The notes under the pieces: model-generated
The model's database searches: none
The model's input: the letters and a program-made list of their open reading frames with translations, nothing else
Told to the model about the DNA's origin: nothing
Shown: piece by piece, positions 51,974 through 61,633 of the stretch
Position numbering within the stretch: the stretch's first letter is position 1
Layout: every line of letters starts with the position of its first letter
Made by a program: the position numbers and the translations under genes
Origin: an uncultured Pelagimonas sp.
GTDB lineage: Bacteria > Pseudomonadota > Alphaproteobacteria > Rhodobacterales > Rhodobacteraceae
Assembly: GCF_947498515.1 (NCBI RefSeq)
Contig: NZ_CANMKO010000007.1
Span: 1 to 64,000 of the forward strand
Direction: 5' to 3'
DNA length: 64,000 bases

Positions 51974-54811
51974 TTAGTCGTCTTCGAAATCCGACATCGG
52001 CGGACAGGTACAGATCAGGTTCCTGTCTCCATAGGCATTGTCGACCCGGTTCACGGGTGGCCAGTATTTGTCGACTCGGAAGGCACCGGGTGGGAAACAC
52101 CCTTGTTCTCGAGAATAGGGACGGTCCCAATCGCGAACCAAGTCTTCCATTGTATGCGGAGCAAATTTGAGAGGGTTGGCCTCTTGATCAATCTGCTTGT
52201 CTTCGATGGCGCGAATTTCTTCGCGGATCGCCAGCATCGCATCACAGAACCGGTCCAGCTCGGCCTTGGTTTCGGATTCTGTCGGCTCAACCATCAAGGT
52301 GCCCGCCACTGGCCAGCTCATGGTTGGTGCGTGGAATCCGCAATCGATTAGACGCTTTGCAATGTCTTCAACGGTCACACCGGCACTATCGGCAAAGGGG
52401 CGCACGTCAAGAATACACTCATGCGCCACGCGCCCGTCCGTGCCGCGATACAACACGTCATAGGCCCCTTCGAGCCGTTTCGCGATGTAATTGGCATTCA
52501 AAATCGCGACCCGCGTCGCCTGAGTAAGGCCTTCACCCCCCATCATGAGCACATAGGCCCATGAGATTGGTAACAAGGACGGCGACCCAAACGGAGCCGC
52601 GCTCACTGCGCCGTTTTCGGTTTGCGGATCACCCGGAAGATGCGGCACCAAATGCGCCTTGACCCCGATTGGTCCCATGCCGGGACCCCCGCCGCCATGC
52701 GGAATGCAGAACGTCTTGTGCAGGTTCAGGTGACTCACATCGCCCCCCAGATCACCGGGACGGGACAGCCCGACCATGGCGTTCATATTCGCGCCATCGA
52801 TATAGACCTGACCGCCATGCTCGTGGGTAATCTCACACACTTCGGTGACGGTTTCCTCAAACACACCATGCGTGCTGGGATAGGTGATCATGCAAGCGGC
52901 AAGGTTTTCCGAGTGCTTTTCCGCCTTGGCGCGGAAATCGGCAACATCAATGGAGCCGTTGTCGTCACATTTCACCGCCACAACTTTCCAGCCAACCATA
53001 TGCGCGCTTGCCGGGTTGGTGCCGTGGGCGTTTGTCGGGATCAAACAAACATTGCGATGCCCTTCGCCGCGTGCGGTTTGCCAATCACGAATGGTCAGCA
53101 ACCCGGCATATTCTCCCTGCGCACCAGAATTCGGCTGCATGGAAAAGTCATCATAACCGGTAATCTGGCATAGCTTATCGCTTAGATCGCCAATCAACTC
53201 GGCATAGCCCTGCGCCTGATCCAGTGGAACATAAGGGTGGATCATCGAAAATTCACGCCAGCTCACTGGCATCATTTCCGCCGCCGAGTTGAGCTTCATC
53301 GTGCAAGACCCAAGTGGGATCATTGCCCGATCCAACGCCAAATCGCGGTCGGCGAGGCGACGCATATAGCGCATCATCTCGGTTTCAGCACGGTTCATGT
53401 GGAACACATCGTGCTGAAGGTAATCCGTTTCGCGGATCAGCCCTTCGGGAAGCATATATTCGGCGGTGTAATCGTCGTCCTTGCGCACAAGGCCAAAGGC
53501 CCGCCAAACTGCTTCGATGGTTTCGGGGCGGGTCCGTTCGTCCAAAGTGATGCCCACTTTGGTTTTGCCGACACGACGCAAGTTAATGCCTTCGCGAACT
53601 GCAGCTTGAAGAACGCCGCGCTGGAGCAAGCCCACATCAACGGTGATCGTGTCAAAGAACGCTTTGGGTTCCACGGCGAAACCTGCGGCCTCAAGCCCTT
53701 TGGCCAGCCGAACCGTTTTGCGATGAATACGCTGCGCGATGGCACGAAGCCCTTGGGGCCCATGAAACACCGCGTAAAATCCGGCCATAACAGCCAACAA
53801 CGCCTGTGCGGTACAGACATTCGAGGTCGCTTTTTCGCGGCGGATGTGTTGTTCGCGGGTCTGAAGCGATAGGCGATAGGCCCGGTTGCCATGGCTATCA
53901 ATCGACACCCCAACAATCCGCCCCGGCATGGCGCGTTTAAAGGCATCGCGACAGGACATATAGGCCGCGTGCGGGCCACCATAACCAACTGGAACACCAA
54001 ATCGCTGAGTCGATCCAACGGCGATATCCGCGCCCATTGCACCCGGTTCTTTCAACAGACACAGGGCCAGCGGATCAGCAGTGACAATCCCAATGGCCTT
54101 GTTGGCATGCAAAGCCTCCATTTCGGCCGTGAAATCACGGACCTGACCATGGGTACCCGGATATTGGAAGATCGCGGCGAAAACCTTATCGGCCTCAAGG
54201 TCATCAGGCGATCCAACAATCACCTCAATGCCTAGGGGTTCGGCCCGCGTTTTCATCACGGCGATGTTTTGCGGGTGGCAGTTTTCGTCAACAAAAAACG
54301 CCTTGGCTTTCGACTTGGCCACGCGCTGCGACATGGTCATCGCTTCGGCACAGGCTGTGGCCTCATCCAACAACGACGCGTTGGCAATTTCCAAACCGGT
54401 CAAGTCGCTGACCATGGTTTGATAGTTCAACAACGCCTCTAGGCGCCCTTGTGAAATCTCGGGCTGGTAGGGCGTATAGGCCGTATACCACGCCGGATTT
54501 TCCAGAATATTCCGCTGAATCGCCGGAGGGGTCACTGTGCCGTGATAGCCTTGACCAATCAGCGACGTCAGAACCTTGTTTTTCGAGGCAGTGACCCGCA
54601 TCCGGTGGATCAACTCCCGTTCGGACAACGGGCGGCCAAAGTCCAGAGGCTCGGTTTGGCGAATGTTTTCAGGCACAGTTTGCCCAATCAGCTCGTCCAA
54701 ATCACGAACACCTAATTCGTCAAACATTGCCTCCATTTCAACAGGAGACGGGCCAATATGACGCCGGTTGGCAAAGTCATAGGGCAGATAGTCAATCGGA
54801 TCGTAGGTCAT
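51974..54811 (-). CDS. gcvP: glycine dehydrogenase (decarboxylating), P-protein
   Basis: PLP enzyme of 945 residues, full length, with both halves fused. It decarboxylates glycine and hands the methylamine to the lipoyl arm of GcvH. The PLP lysine is in [18 protein letters not shown] and the glycine-rich loop follows. The ATG at 54811 ([10 protein letters not shown]) lies behind GGAGGAGG. It is the last gene of the gcvT-gcvH-gcvP operon; a repeat element stands between it and gcvH. Confidence 0.97.
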   Translation of the reverse strand: MTYDPIDYLPYDFANRRHIGPSPVEMEAMFDELGVRDLDELIGQTVPENIRQTEPLDFGRPLSERELIHRMRVTASKNKVLTSLIGQGYHGTVTPPAIQRNILENPAWYTAYTPYQPEISQGRLEALLNYQTMVSDLTGLEIANASLLDEATACAEAMTMSQRVAKSKAKAFFVDENCHPQNIAVMKTRAEPLGIEVIVGSPDDLEADKVFAAIFQYPGTHGQVRDFTAEMEALHANKAIGIVTADPLALCLLKEPGAMGADIAVGSTQRFGVPVGYGGPHAAYMSCRDAFKRAMPGRIVGVSIDSHGNRAYRLSLQTREQHIRREKATSNVCTAQALLAVMAGFYAVFHGPQGLRAIAQRIHRKTVRLAKGLEAAGFAVEPKAFFDTITVDVGLLQRGVLQAAVREGINLRRVGKTKVGITLDERTRPETIEAVWRAFGLVRKDDDYTAEYMLPEGLIRETDYLQHDVFHMNRAETEMMRYMRRLADRDLALDRAMIPLGSCTMKLNSAAEMMPVSWREFSMIHPYVPLDQAQGYAELIGDLSDKLCQITGYDDFSMQPNSGAQGEYAGLLTIRDWQTARGEGHRNVCLIPTNAHGTNPASAHMVGWKVVAVKCDDNGSIDVADFRAKAEKHSENLAACMITYPSTHGVFEETVTEVCEITHEHGGQVYIDGANMNAMVGLSRPGDLGGDVSHLNLHKTFCIPHGGGGPGMGPIGVKAHLVPHLPGDPQTENGAVSAAPFGSPSLLPISWAYVLMMGGEGLTQATRVAILNANYIAKRLEGAYDVLYRGTDGRVAHECILDVRPFADSAGVTVEDIAKRLIDCGFHAPTMSWPVAGTLMVEPTESETKAELDRFCDAMLAIREEIRAIEDKQIDQEANPLKFAPHTMEDLVRDWDRPYSREQGCFPPGAFRVDKYWPPVNRVDNAYGDRNLICTCPPMSDFEDD

Positions 54812-54844
54812 AGCGTCCTCCTCCAGTGGGCTTACACCCCTGGT

Positions 54845-54903
54845 TTCTTCTTTCCCAAAATATCCCGGGGGAACACCCGAATGGGTGTGGGGGCAGCGCC
54901 CCC
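54845..54903. repeat. intergenic palindromic repeat, copy 2
   Basis: TTCTTCTTTCCC, an A/T segment, CCCGGGGG and a hairpin GGGGGC-AGC-GCCCCC, as in the copy at 23482-23526, with a longer middle here. It also lies between two genes of a minus-strand operon. Confidence 0.65.
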
Positions 54904-54917
54904 AGTTCCGCGTTACG

Positions 54918-55277
54918 TCAACCGATAAAGTTCTTATAGGCCGCTTCATCCATGAGCTCGTCGAGCGCGCTCATGTCTTCCAGCTTCATCTTAAAGAACC
55001 ACGCTTCGCCTTCGGGATCTTCGTTCACCTTGCTCGGCTCATCCACGATAGGAGAGTTCACTTCGACGATTTCGCCATCAAGCGGGGCAAGAATATCAGA
55101 CGCCGCCTTGACCGATTCGATCACCACGACCTCTTCGTCTTGGCTGACTTCGGTACCGGCCTCGGGAAGCTCCACAAAGACCACATCCCCCAACTGTTCC
55201 GCCGCGTGGTTGGTGATCCCAACCACAACAACATCACCTTCTACCCGCAACCATTCATGCTCTTCGGTATATTTCAT
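54918..55277 (-). CDS. gcvH: glycine cleavage system H-protein
   Basis: Lipoyl carrier protein of 119 residues. The lipoylated lysine is in [12 protein letters not shown], the conserved acidic loop and [21 protein letters not shown]-type segment are present (read in part: [15 protein letters not shown]). The ATG at 55277 is preceded by GGGAGAG; a GTG one codon earlier is also possible. It is expressed with gcvT and gcvP. Confidence 0.97.
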   Translation of the reverse strand: MKYTEEHEWLRVEGDVVVVGITNHAAEQLGDVVFVELPEAGTEVSQDEEVVVIESVKAASDILAPLDGEIVEVNSPIVDEPSKVNEDPEGEAWFFKMKLEDMSALDELMDEAAYKNFIG

Positions 55278-55291
55278 CACGCTCTCCCTAT

Positions 55292-56413
55292 TCAGCGTTT
55301 GAAGCCTGGTTTAACAAACGGCAATGCTGCAACCTGAACCGGTTGGCGCTTGCCACGTAATTCTCCGTACACAACCGTTCCCGGTTCTGATTTTTCTGTG
55401 GGCACATAGCCCATCGCCACTGGGCCACCAACTGTTGGGCCAAAGCCACCCGATGTGACCTTGCCGATCGGATCTCCGCCCTCGGCCTCGGCAAATAATT
55501 CCACGCCTTCGCGCATCGGGGCGCGACCTTCGGGGCGCAATCCAACTCGGGCGTTTGCAGCGCCCTCTGCGAGTTCCTTTAGGATGATATCGGCTCCGGG
55601 AAATCCGCCTTCTCGGTCTCCGCCGGTGCGACGAATCTTTTGAATGGCCCATTGCAGACGCGCCGCCACAGGGGTCGTTGTGGTATCAATGTCATGACCA
55701 TAAAGGCAAAGCCCGCCTTCAAGCCGAAGGCTATCGCGCGCACCAAGACCAATTGCCTCAACACGCTCATCGGCCAGCAACGCCTCGGCCAAGGCCACAG
55801 CCGTCTCGTTAGGCACCGAAATTTCGTATCCGTCTTCGCCGGTATAGCCAGAGCGCGACACCCAACAGGCGGCCCCCAGCAAGTCGACCGTCGCGACATC
55901 CATGAATTTCATGCCCGCAACCGCTGGGTCCAGCGCCGCCAGAGCCGCTTCGGATTGTGGCCCCTGCAAAGCAAGCAAGGAGCGATCATTGATTTGGTCG
56001 ACGGTGATGCCACGTGGCTCCAACGTCGCACGCATATGCGCAATATCGGCGTCTTTGCATGCCGCATTGACCACAACAAACAAGTGGTCACCGCGATTGG
56101 CAATCATCAGATCGTCTTCGATCCCACCGGCATCATTTGTGAAAAAGCCATATCGCTGACGGTTTTCAGCCAAGCCAGCAACGCTGACAGGAACCAAGGT
56201 TTCTAGCGCCAAGGCCACATCCGGCCCGCGCAGAATCACTTGCCCCATATGGCTGACATCAAAAAGGCCCGCCGCCGCGCGGGTGTGCAGGTGCTCCTTT
56301 AGGACCCCTGCCTTGTACTGAACCGGCATCGAATAGCCAGCAAACGGCACCATCTTGGCACCAAGGCCAACATGCAAATCATTCAGCACGGTTGTTTTTA
56401 AATCGTCGCCCAT
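55292..56413 (-). CDS. gcvT: glycine cleavage system aminomethyltransferase, T-protein
   Basis: Tetrahydrofolate-dependent aminomethyltransferase of 373 residues. It transfers the methylene group from the GcvH aminomethyl-lipoyl arm to folate and releases ammonia. The folate-binding region contains [13 protein letters not shown] near the start and [14 protein letters not shown] (with the conserved Asp), and the C-terminal domain has [18 protein letters not shown]. The ATG at 56413 ([12 protein letters not shown]) begins the family-like sequence. It is first after the riboswitch. Confidence 0.95.
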   Translation of the reverse strand: MGDDLKTTVLNDLHVGLGAKMVPFAGYSMPVQYKAGVLKEHLHTRAAAGLFDVSHMGQVILRGPDVALALETLVPVSVAGLAENRQRYGFFTNDAGGIEDDLMIANRGDHLFVVVNAACKDADIAHMRATLEPRGITVDQINDRSLLALQGPQSEAALAALDPAVAGMKFMDVATVDLLGAACWVSRSGYTGEDGYEISVPNETAVALAEALLADERVEAIGLGARDSLRLEGGLCLYGHDIDTTTTPVAARLQWAIQKIRRTGGDREGGFPGADIILKELAEGAANARVGLRPEGRAPMREGVELFAEAEGGDPIGKVTSGGFGPTVGGPVAMGYVPTEKSEPGTVVYGELRGKRQPVQVAALPFVKPGFKR

Positions 56414-56479
56414 AACGTCGCCCAAGCGCCCCCCATTGGTTCCCCGAACCAACGCGCGCGTGGTCAGGCATCACCGACA

Positions 56480-56655
56480 CGGGTCATCCGTGCCGCTCAT
56501 GCCCCCTCTGTCCTGACGCCTGAGATCGCTATCCCTTCGGCGGACGCTTGCGCGCCTCTCTCCAGAGTGTGTACCCCATGGCGGTCCTGAAGCCTGAGAG
56601 TTTCCGGGGCGGTTGCTCCTTCGGCACTGACCTTTCGGCCAGTTCTCCCGTCATG
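56480..56655 (-). promoter_or_regulatory. tandem glycine riboswitch upstream of gcvT
   Basis: Read on the minus strand, aptamer 1 (about 56650-56575) has GCCGAAGGAGCAAC and AAACTCTCAGG; aptamer 2 (about 56575-56498) has CCGCCGAAGGGATAGC and ATCTCAGG, ending in GGACAGAGGGG. These are the conserved cores of both halves of a glycine riboswitch, joined by a short linker. A GC-rich stem (GGCACGG with CCGTGTC, about 56475-56495) lies between it and gcvT and may be the expression platform. Glycine should turn the operon on. Confidence 0.92.
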
Positions 56656-56666
56656 GTGGGTATCTC

Positions 56667-57158
56667 TTAGAGGATTGCCTGAGCCTTCGCAACAGAATCG
56701 TCAGAATGCGTCACATTGCACCGAATTTCCGGCGCCATGATCTCTAACAGGCCGACATTGTCGCAAACCAATGCGTCCAACGTGATCGGATCCAACGTTT
56801 CATAGAAGGCGTTGGACGCATCGTGCAGCGCGCTGCGCAGCCGGCACGACTCTGTCAAAGGGCAGGTGTTATCAACATCGGCAAAGCATTCAGCAATCGG
56901 CACCGGAGCCTCAAGCGCGCGGAAAATATCACCGATCACGATGTCAGTCGCCGGGCGACCCAGTTCCAAACCACCGTTGCGACCGCGCTGGGTATGCAAA
57001 TATCCCATTTGGGCCAACTGATTGATCACTTGGGCGAGGTGGTTTTCAGATGCATTGCAACGGGCTGCGATCTCGGATTTGGTCACAAGACGATCAGTGT
57101 TTGCGGCGCAATACATCAGCACACGCATAGCTATATTGGTTCTTTTGGTAACGCGCAC
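56667..57158 (-). CDS. Rrf2-family regulator, NsrR-like
   Basis: Winged-helix Rrf2 protein of 163 residues. Three cysteines near the middle (Cys91, Cys99, Cys105; spacing X7 then X5, in ECFADVDNTCPLTESC) match the Fe-S cluster spacing of NsrR rather than that of IscR, which is X5-X5. The N-terminal helix-turn-helix is TKSEIAARCNASENHLAQVI. NsrR senses nitric oxide and represses detoxification genes. It lies just upstream of the glycine riboswitch and is divergent from the GGCT-like gene. Confidence 0.85.
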   Translation of the reverse strand: MRVTKRTNIAMRVLMYCAANTDRLVTKSEIAARCNASENHLAQVINQLAQMGYLHTQRGRNGGLELGRPATDIVIGDIFRALEAPVPIAECFADVDNTCPLTESCRLRSALHDASNAFYETLDPITLDALVCDNVGLLEIMAPEIRCNVTHSDDSVAKAQAIL

Positions 57159-57218
57159 AACGGATACTCCGGGCTGCTTCGGTTGGCGACGTTATGACAT
57201 TCTCGTGAAAAGATGGGT

Positions 57219-57232
57219 TTGACTTACGTCAA
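57219..57232. promoter_or_regulatory. FNR/Dnr-type box between the NsrR-like and GGCT-like genes
   Basis: TTGAC-TTAC-GTCAA is a perfect dyad of TTGA-N6-TCAA type. It is about 60 bases upstream of the NsrR-like start and 20 upstream of the GGCT-like start. The latter would place it over the promoter as a blocker or close-in site. Confidence 0.6.
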
Positions 57233-57252
57233 TCAATGAAAATATTTGCGAT

Positions 57253-57816
57253 ATGACACATGCATATTTCTTTGGTTATGGGAGTTTAGTTGATCAACGC
57301 ACCCATGCATACGCCCCGACCCAACCCGCCAAAGCTTCGGGTTGGGCGCGAGCTTGGTGTGCCACACCCGACCGGAATCTGTGTTTTCTAACGGCGATTC
57401 GCGATGCCAACTGTGCGATTTTGGGGTTGCTGGCACCAGTTCCAAGTCAAGATTGGAGCGTTTTAGATGAACGGGAACGGGCCTATGAACGCCATGAGGC
57501 CAGTTCCGACATTGACCATTCCGCGCCCGGATCATCGATTGCGATCTATTCGGTGTCCGACCACCGCAGGTCTATTCCGACCGCCAAGAACCCAATCCTA
57601 TTGTCTTACTTAGACGTTGTCATTCACGGCTATTTGCAAGAGTTCGGCGCGGACGGGGCGGCACATTTCTTTTCCACAACCCAAGGCTGGGAAGCCCCTA
57701 TCCTCAATGATCGAAGCGAACCGATTTACCCCAGATCGCAAACCTTGGGTGACGCCACGCGCCAAACCGTCGACAGTGCACTAGCGAGATTCGGCAGCAC
57801 CATCATCGACGCCTAG
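57253..57816 (+). CDS. gamma-glutamylcyclotransferase-like protein
   Basis: GGCT/AIG2-fold protein of 187 residues. The YFFGYGSLV phosphate-like loop at the N-terminus is diagnostic, and an acidic residue in VLDERERAYERHEA likely serves as the catalytic Glu. Relatives split gamma-glutamyl peptides to 5-oxoproline. The gene is monocistronic, starting 20 bases after the FNR-type box. The ATG at 57253 has no strong ribosome site. Confidence 0.8.
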   Translation: MTHAYFFGYGSLVDQRTHAYAPTQPAKASGWARAWCATPDRNLCFLTAIRDANCAILGLLAPVPSQDWSVLDERERAYERHEASSDIDHSAPGSSIAIYSVSDHRRSIPTAKNPILLSYLDVVIHGYLQEFGADGAAHFFSTTQGWEAPILNDRSEPIYPRSQTLGDATRQTVDSALARFGSTIIDA

Positions 57817-57891
57817 AACCGCCCTCTTGTCTTTCTTTGGTCCCAAAATCAGCGGGGCTCAGCCAAGCTAAGCCCCAAGAAGCTTTGAGTC

Positions 57892-59226
57892 TCAGCTCGC
57901 CAATGCGCGCGCAGGGACCTTTTGCAAAAGCTGCATCACATCGGCCATTTCCGGCCCACGTTCCTGACCGGTCATCGCTTTGCGCAGCGGCATGAAAAGA
58001 CCTTTGCCCTTACGTCCCGTGGCTTCTTTGACCGTTTTGGTCCAATTGCCCCAGGTGTCAGCGTCAAACGGACCTTCAGGCAACAAGGCCATTGCCTGCG
58101 CGATAAACTCTTTGTCCTCATCGGCGACCAATGGCTCGGCCCCTTCGCTGAAGAGTTTCCACCATCCCGCAAGATCACCGCGTACGGTGATGTTTTCGCG
58201 ACATACTTTCCAGAACAGCTCGGCTTTGTCCGCCGGAACGCCCGCCGCCGCAACATCATCGGCGACATCTGCCAAAGACAAGCCATGAAGCTTGCGCGCC
58301 GTCAGCGGAAACAGGTCTTGAACATCAAACTTGGTCGGAGCCGAGCCGAACTGTTTGGTTTCAAACCCATCTGCAATCTCTTCTAGTGACATGCGCAATT
58401 CGACCGGCTGGCTTGACCCCAGACGTGCCATCAGGCTCAGCAGGGCCTCTGGTTCGACGCCTTGCTCACGCAGATCGCGCAACGCAAGCGTGCCCAACCG
58501 CTTGGACAGCGATTCGCCCTGAGGGCCGGTCAGCAACGAGTGGTGTGCAAATTCCGGCGGGGTGCCGCCCAGCGCGCGGATCATCTGAATCTGCGTCGCG
58601 GTGTTGGTCACGTGGTCATTGCCGCGCACCACATTGGTCACGCCCATGTCCATATCGTCACAAACAGACGCAATGGTATAAAGGACCTGCCCATCGGCGC
58701 GGATCAGAACCGGATCAGACACCGATGCCGCATCGATCGACACATCGCCCAGAATACCATCGTTCCATTCGATCCGCTCGTGGTCGAGTTTGAACCGCCA
58801 AACGCCATTGCCACGCTCGGTGCGCAGAGCGTCTTTTTCTTCATCCGTCAGGTCCAAAGCCGATCGGTCATAGACCGGTGGCTTGTGCATATTCAAAAGC
58901 TTTTTGCGCTTTAAGTCCAACTCAGTCGGTGTCTCAAATGCCTCATAAAACCGGCTCATCTCACGCAGCTTGTCGGCGGCATCGGCGTAACGATCTAACC
59001 GGTCCGATTGGCGCTCAATCCGATCCCATGTTAGGCCCAGCCATTCTAGGTCTTGCTTGATCGCATCCACATATTCTTCTTTCGAGCGTTCGGGATCGGT
59101 GTCGTCGATACGCAGAATGAATTGACCGCCGGATTTGCGGGCAATCAAATAGTTGAACAGAGCGGTGCGCAAATTGCCCACGTGGATATAGCCGGTGGGC
59201 GAGGGTGCAAATCGTGTAACGGTCAT
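57892..59226 (-). CDS. gltX: glutamyl-tRNA synthetase
   Basis: Class I aminoacyl-tRNA synthetase of 444 residues. The HIGH motif appears as HVGN in APSPTGYIHVGNLRTALFN and the KMSKS loop as SLSKRLG. The fold from DDTDPERSKEEYVDAIKQD and the C-terminal anticodon domain are complete. Rhodobacterales often have two GltX paralogues; which one this is, and whether it charges tRNA-Gln as well, cannot be decided here. It stands alone. Confidence 0.95.
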   Translation of the reverse strand: MTVTRFAPSPTGYIHVGNLRTALFNYLIARKSGGQFILRIDDTDPERSKEEYVDAIKQDLEWLGLTWDRIERQSDRLDRYADAADKLREMSRFYEAFETPTELDLKRKKLLNMHKPPVYDRSALDLTDEEKDALRTERGNGVWRFKLDHERIEWNDGILGDVSIDAASVSDPVLIRADGQVLYTIASVCDDMDMGVTNVVRGNDHVTNTATQIQMIRALGGTPPEFAHHSLLTGPQGESLSKRLGTLALRDLREQGVEPEALLSLMARLGSSQPVELRMSLEEIADGFETKQFGSAPTKFDVQDLFPLTARKLHGLSLADVADDVAAAGVPADKAELFWKVCRENITVRGDLAGWWKLFSEGAEPLVADEDKEFIAQAMALLPEGPFDADTWGNWTKTVKEATGRKGKGLFMPLRKAMTGQERGPEMADVMQLLQKVPARALAS

Positions 59227-59389
59227 GGGCGGCCTCCTGTCAGGGGCGTGGTTTCAGGGGCAATGTTTCAGGCGCGTGTGTTTTCATACGTGCACGGGTT
59301 TGTCCAGTTCTGCCTGACACCTATGGCGCGATTCTGGCCTTTCCAGTGCACGGTTGTCTTGGCATGTTGGCGTTAACAAAGAGGTTACC

Positions 59390-60334
59390 ATGTCAGCGAT
59401 TCTTACCGTTACGCTCAACCCTGCCCTTGATCTTGCCACGTCTGTTGGTCAGGTGGTGCCAAATCTCAAGCTGCGCTGCGGTCCGGAAACGGCGGAACCG
59501 GGTGGTGGTGGTGTCAATGTGGCCCGGGCCATCATGCAATTGGGTGGACAGTCACAGGCCTTGGTCGCGTTGGGCGGCCATACCGGCAAAGCATTGGAAA
59601 CATTGCTTGCGGATCAAAGGCTTGCCACCATTCGCATCGAAGCACCCGCCGAAACCCGGCACAGCTTTGCCGTCACTGACCAGAGCAGCGGCGAACAATA
59701 CCGGTTTGTTTTGGCAGGGCCAACTTGGACCGATGCTCAGCTGGACCAGATGCTCGATCAACTCGACTCTGTTGCGCCACAAGACGCCTTTGTCGTTTTG
59801 TCAGGAAGCATGCCTCCCGGTGCAAAACCCGGTTTCATCCCTCATGCCTGTGCTCGGCTTGGCTCGGGTCGCAAACTGGTGGTTGATACATCCGGTGCGC
59901 ACCTGGAAGCACAAGCAAAGGGGCCAAAACCCGCGCCCTTTGTGTTGCGCATGGATAGCCATGAGGCTGAAACCTTGTCTGGCCTTGCCCTCGAAACCCA
60001 AGCCGAAAGCGCCGCTTTCGCCGAAGAACTGCGACAACGTGGTGCCGGACGATTGGTGATTATTGCGCGCGGCAAGGATGGGTCTGTGATGGCGGACGGC
60101 ACCGGGCTTTGGCATGTGAATGCATCAAACGAAACAGTTGTGAGCGCCATTGGTGCCGGTGATAGTTTTGTTGGGGGTTTTGTCATGGGTCTGGCGCAGG
60201 GCGAAACGCCCCCTGAAGCCCTACGTTTCGGTGCCGCCGCCGCATCGGCCGCCGTTATTAGCGAAGGCACGCAGCTTTGCCACCGCAGCGATTGGGACCG
60301 CCTATTGCCGCTTACCGAAATCACCAAACTCTGA
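59390..60334 (+). CDS. 1-phosphofructokinase-family hexose kinase
   Basis: PfkB/ribokinase-fold kinase of about 314 residues. The N-terminal TLNPALDLATSV and GGGGVNVARAIMQLGG, the SGSMPPG motif and the C-terminal GAGDSFVGGFVMG (catalytic Asp) are all present. The family includes FruK, PfkB and LacC; a sugar-phosphate kinase is clear, the specific sugar is not. The ATG at 59390 (MSAILTVTLN) follows AGAGG. Confidence 0.9.
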   Translation: MSAILTVTLNPALDLATSVGQVVPNLKLRCGPETAEPGGGGVNVARAIMQLGGQSQALVALGGHTGKALETLLADQRLATIRIEAPAETRHSFAVTDQSSGEQYRFVLAGPTWTDAQLDQMLDQLDSVAPQDAFVVLSGSMPPGAKPGFIPHACARLGSGRKLVVDTSGAHLEAQAKGPKPAPFVLRMDSHEAETLSGLALETQAESAAFAEELRQRGAGRLVIIARGKDGSVMADGTGLWHVNASNETVVSAIGAGDSFVGGFVMGLAQGETPPEALRFGAAAASAAVISEGTQLCHRSDWDRLLPLTEITKL

Positions 60335-60360
60335 CGTGCTCTAATGTCAGAAAGTGTAAT

Positions 60361-60437
60361 CGGTTGGAGTGAGAGATTTCGAACGCCCGGCCCCTGCCTC
60401 CCGAAGACAGAGCTCTATCAGGCCGAGCTATACTCCG
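60361..60437 (-). tRNA. degenerate tRNA-Pro(CGG)-like gene
   Basis: The 5' end is at 60437. A D-arm (GCTC/GAGC) and a good anticodon arm (CTGTC-TTCGGGA-GGCAG, anticodon CGG) are clear, length 74 without CCA, as for tRNA-Pro. The rest is decayed: acceptor pairs 1-72 (C-A) and 7-66 (A-C) are broken, the T-stem (GGGCG with TCTCT) has only one Watson-Crick pair, one C-C mismatch and three G-U, the invariant G19 is A and position 14 is G. The 3' end reads ACCG, not ACCA. It may be a pseudogene. Confidence 0.65.
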
Positions 60438-60479
60438 AATCCGGTTGCTGGATAGACATTTCCCTTTGAAATTACAGAA

Positions 60480-61457
60480 CTATTTTGGGTCTTTCGTGGA
60501 AGGATCCATCAGACTTCCGACCCTCGGTCCGGCGGGCAATCCAATCCGGGTCCGCGTCCTTAGCACTGGCTTGTTGGAGGAGACGTCGCTGTCGGATTCT
60601 CTGCGCAAAATGTAGAGCCCGCTCAGAATAATAATTCCGGCACCAATAAAGGTGGCCGTGTCGGGAACTTCGTCAAAAAACAATGCGCCAAACAGAGCTG
60701 CCCACAGGATTTGGGAGTACTGCATCGGCGCGACCATAACCGCTTCGCCACGCTGATACGCCATGATGAGCAGAAACATCGCGACTAAAACCATCGCTGA
60801 TACAACAGCCAGCAAACCCAAATCACCAATGGGAACAGGGCGATACACGAAGGGTAGGGCAATTGCCATCAGCACAAAGTTGGTCATCATCGGATAAAGG
60901 ATCATGACAACGGTACGCTCGCTGGCACCAACTTTACGCACAACAATCGAGTTCAGCGCACCTGTGATCGCAGACATCAACGCCGCAGCATGGCCAAGGC
61001 CAAACTCCGCCCCTCCTGGTCGCAGCACAACCATAACCCCGCATAGCCCAGCCAAAACAGCCAACCCACGGCGCAAACGCACCTTTTCGCCGAGAATCGG
61101 GATTGCAAGAACCGTGATCAGCAACGGGGCCGCAAATAAAATTGCATAAACTTGGGCAAGGGGAAGGACCGAAAACGCGTAAAACGCCCCAAGGGCCGCG
61201 AACGATCCGGACACACTGCGCAAAGCAATCCAGCCCGGGTGGTTGGGGCGCAACGTACCCGGTTGCACATCGCGCATCATGATCACGCTGATGATCGGAA
61301 AGCTGAAAAGAGCACCGAAGAACAGGATTTGAATGGCCGAATAACTGCTTCCCAAAAGCTTGATGATCACATCATGCGTGGCAAACACGGCAAAGGCAGC
61401 CAACCCCAAAAGGGCGGCATGCAGCGACGAATTTGATGAGGCAGTTTGTTGAGTCAT
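60480..61457 (-). CDS. DMT-superfamily transporter with two EamA domains
   Basis: Inner-membrane protein of 325 residues with ten helices in two EamA repeats. The first has HDVIIKLLGSSYSAIQILFF and the second SAITGALNSIVVRKVGASER. A cytoplasmic C-terminal tail of about 40 residues ends in STKDPK. Substrate is unknown; relatives export amino acids or nucleosides. It is preceded by a possible promoter and its 3' end abuts the tRNA relic. Confidence 0.9.
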   Translation of the reverse strand: MTQQTASSNSSLHAALLGLAAFAVFATHDVIIKLLGSSYSAIQILFFGALFSFPIISVIMMRDVQPGTLRPNHPGWIALRSVSGSFAALGAFYAFSVLPLAQVYAILFAAPLLITVLAIPILGEKVRLRRGLAVLAGLCGVMVVLRPGGAEFGLGHAAALMSAITGALNSIVVRKVGASERTVVMILYPMMTNFVLMAIALPFVYRPVPIGDLGLLAVVSAMVLVAMFLLIMAYQRGEAVMVAPMQYSQILWAALFGALFFDEVPDTATFIGAGIIILSGLYILRRESDSDVSSNKPVLRTRTRIGLPAGPRVGSLMDPSTKDPK

Positions 61458-61573
61458 GGTAGACCTTAGACAAGACCGTTACCGCAAACGTGTTACAGCT
61501 ATCTCGTTACTCCCCGCAAGAGAATTACGAGACGAAGGCATTCAATTGCTTGTCTGGTCCAAGGCCAGTCGCA

Positions 61574-61606
61574 CACAAAAAAACGGGTGCCCATGACAGG
61601 CACCCG
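61574..61606 (-). terminator. intrinsic terminator of leuB
   Basis: CGGGTGCC at 61584-61591 pairs with GGCACCCG at 61599-61606; on the minus strand it is followed by a run of seven Ts. Confidence 0.9.
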
Positions 61607-61633
61607 CAAAAATCATATTGTGTAAAACCTGAT

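Noticed and set aside
53237-53872. Plus-strand open frame of about 211 codons
   Set aside because: It is antisense to gcvP, which is complete with a PLP lysine and family-like sequence throughout.
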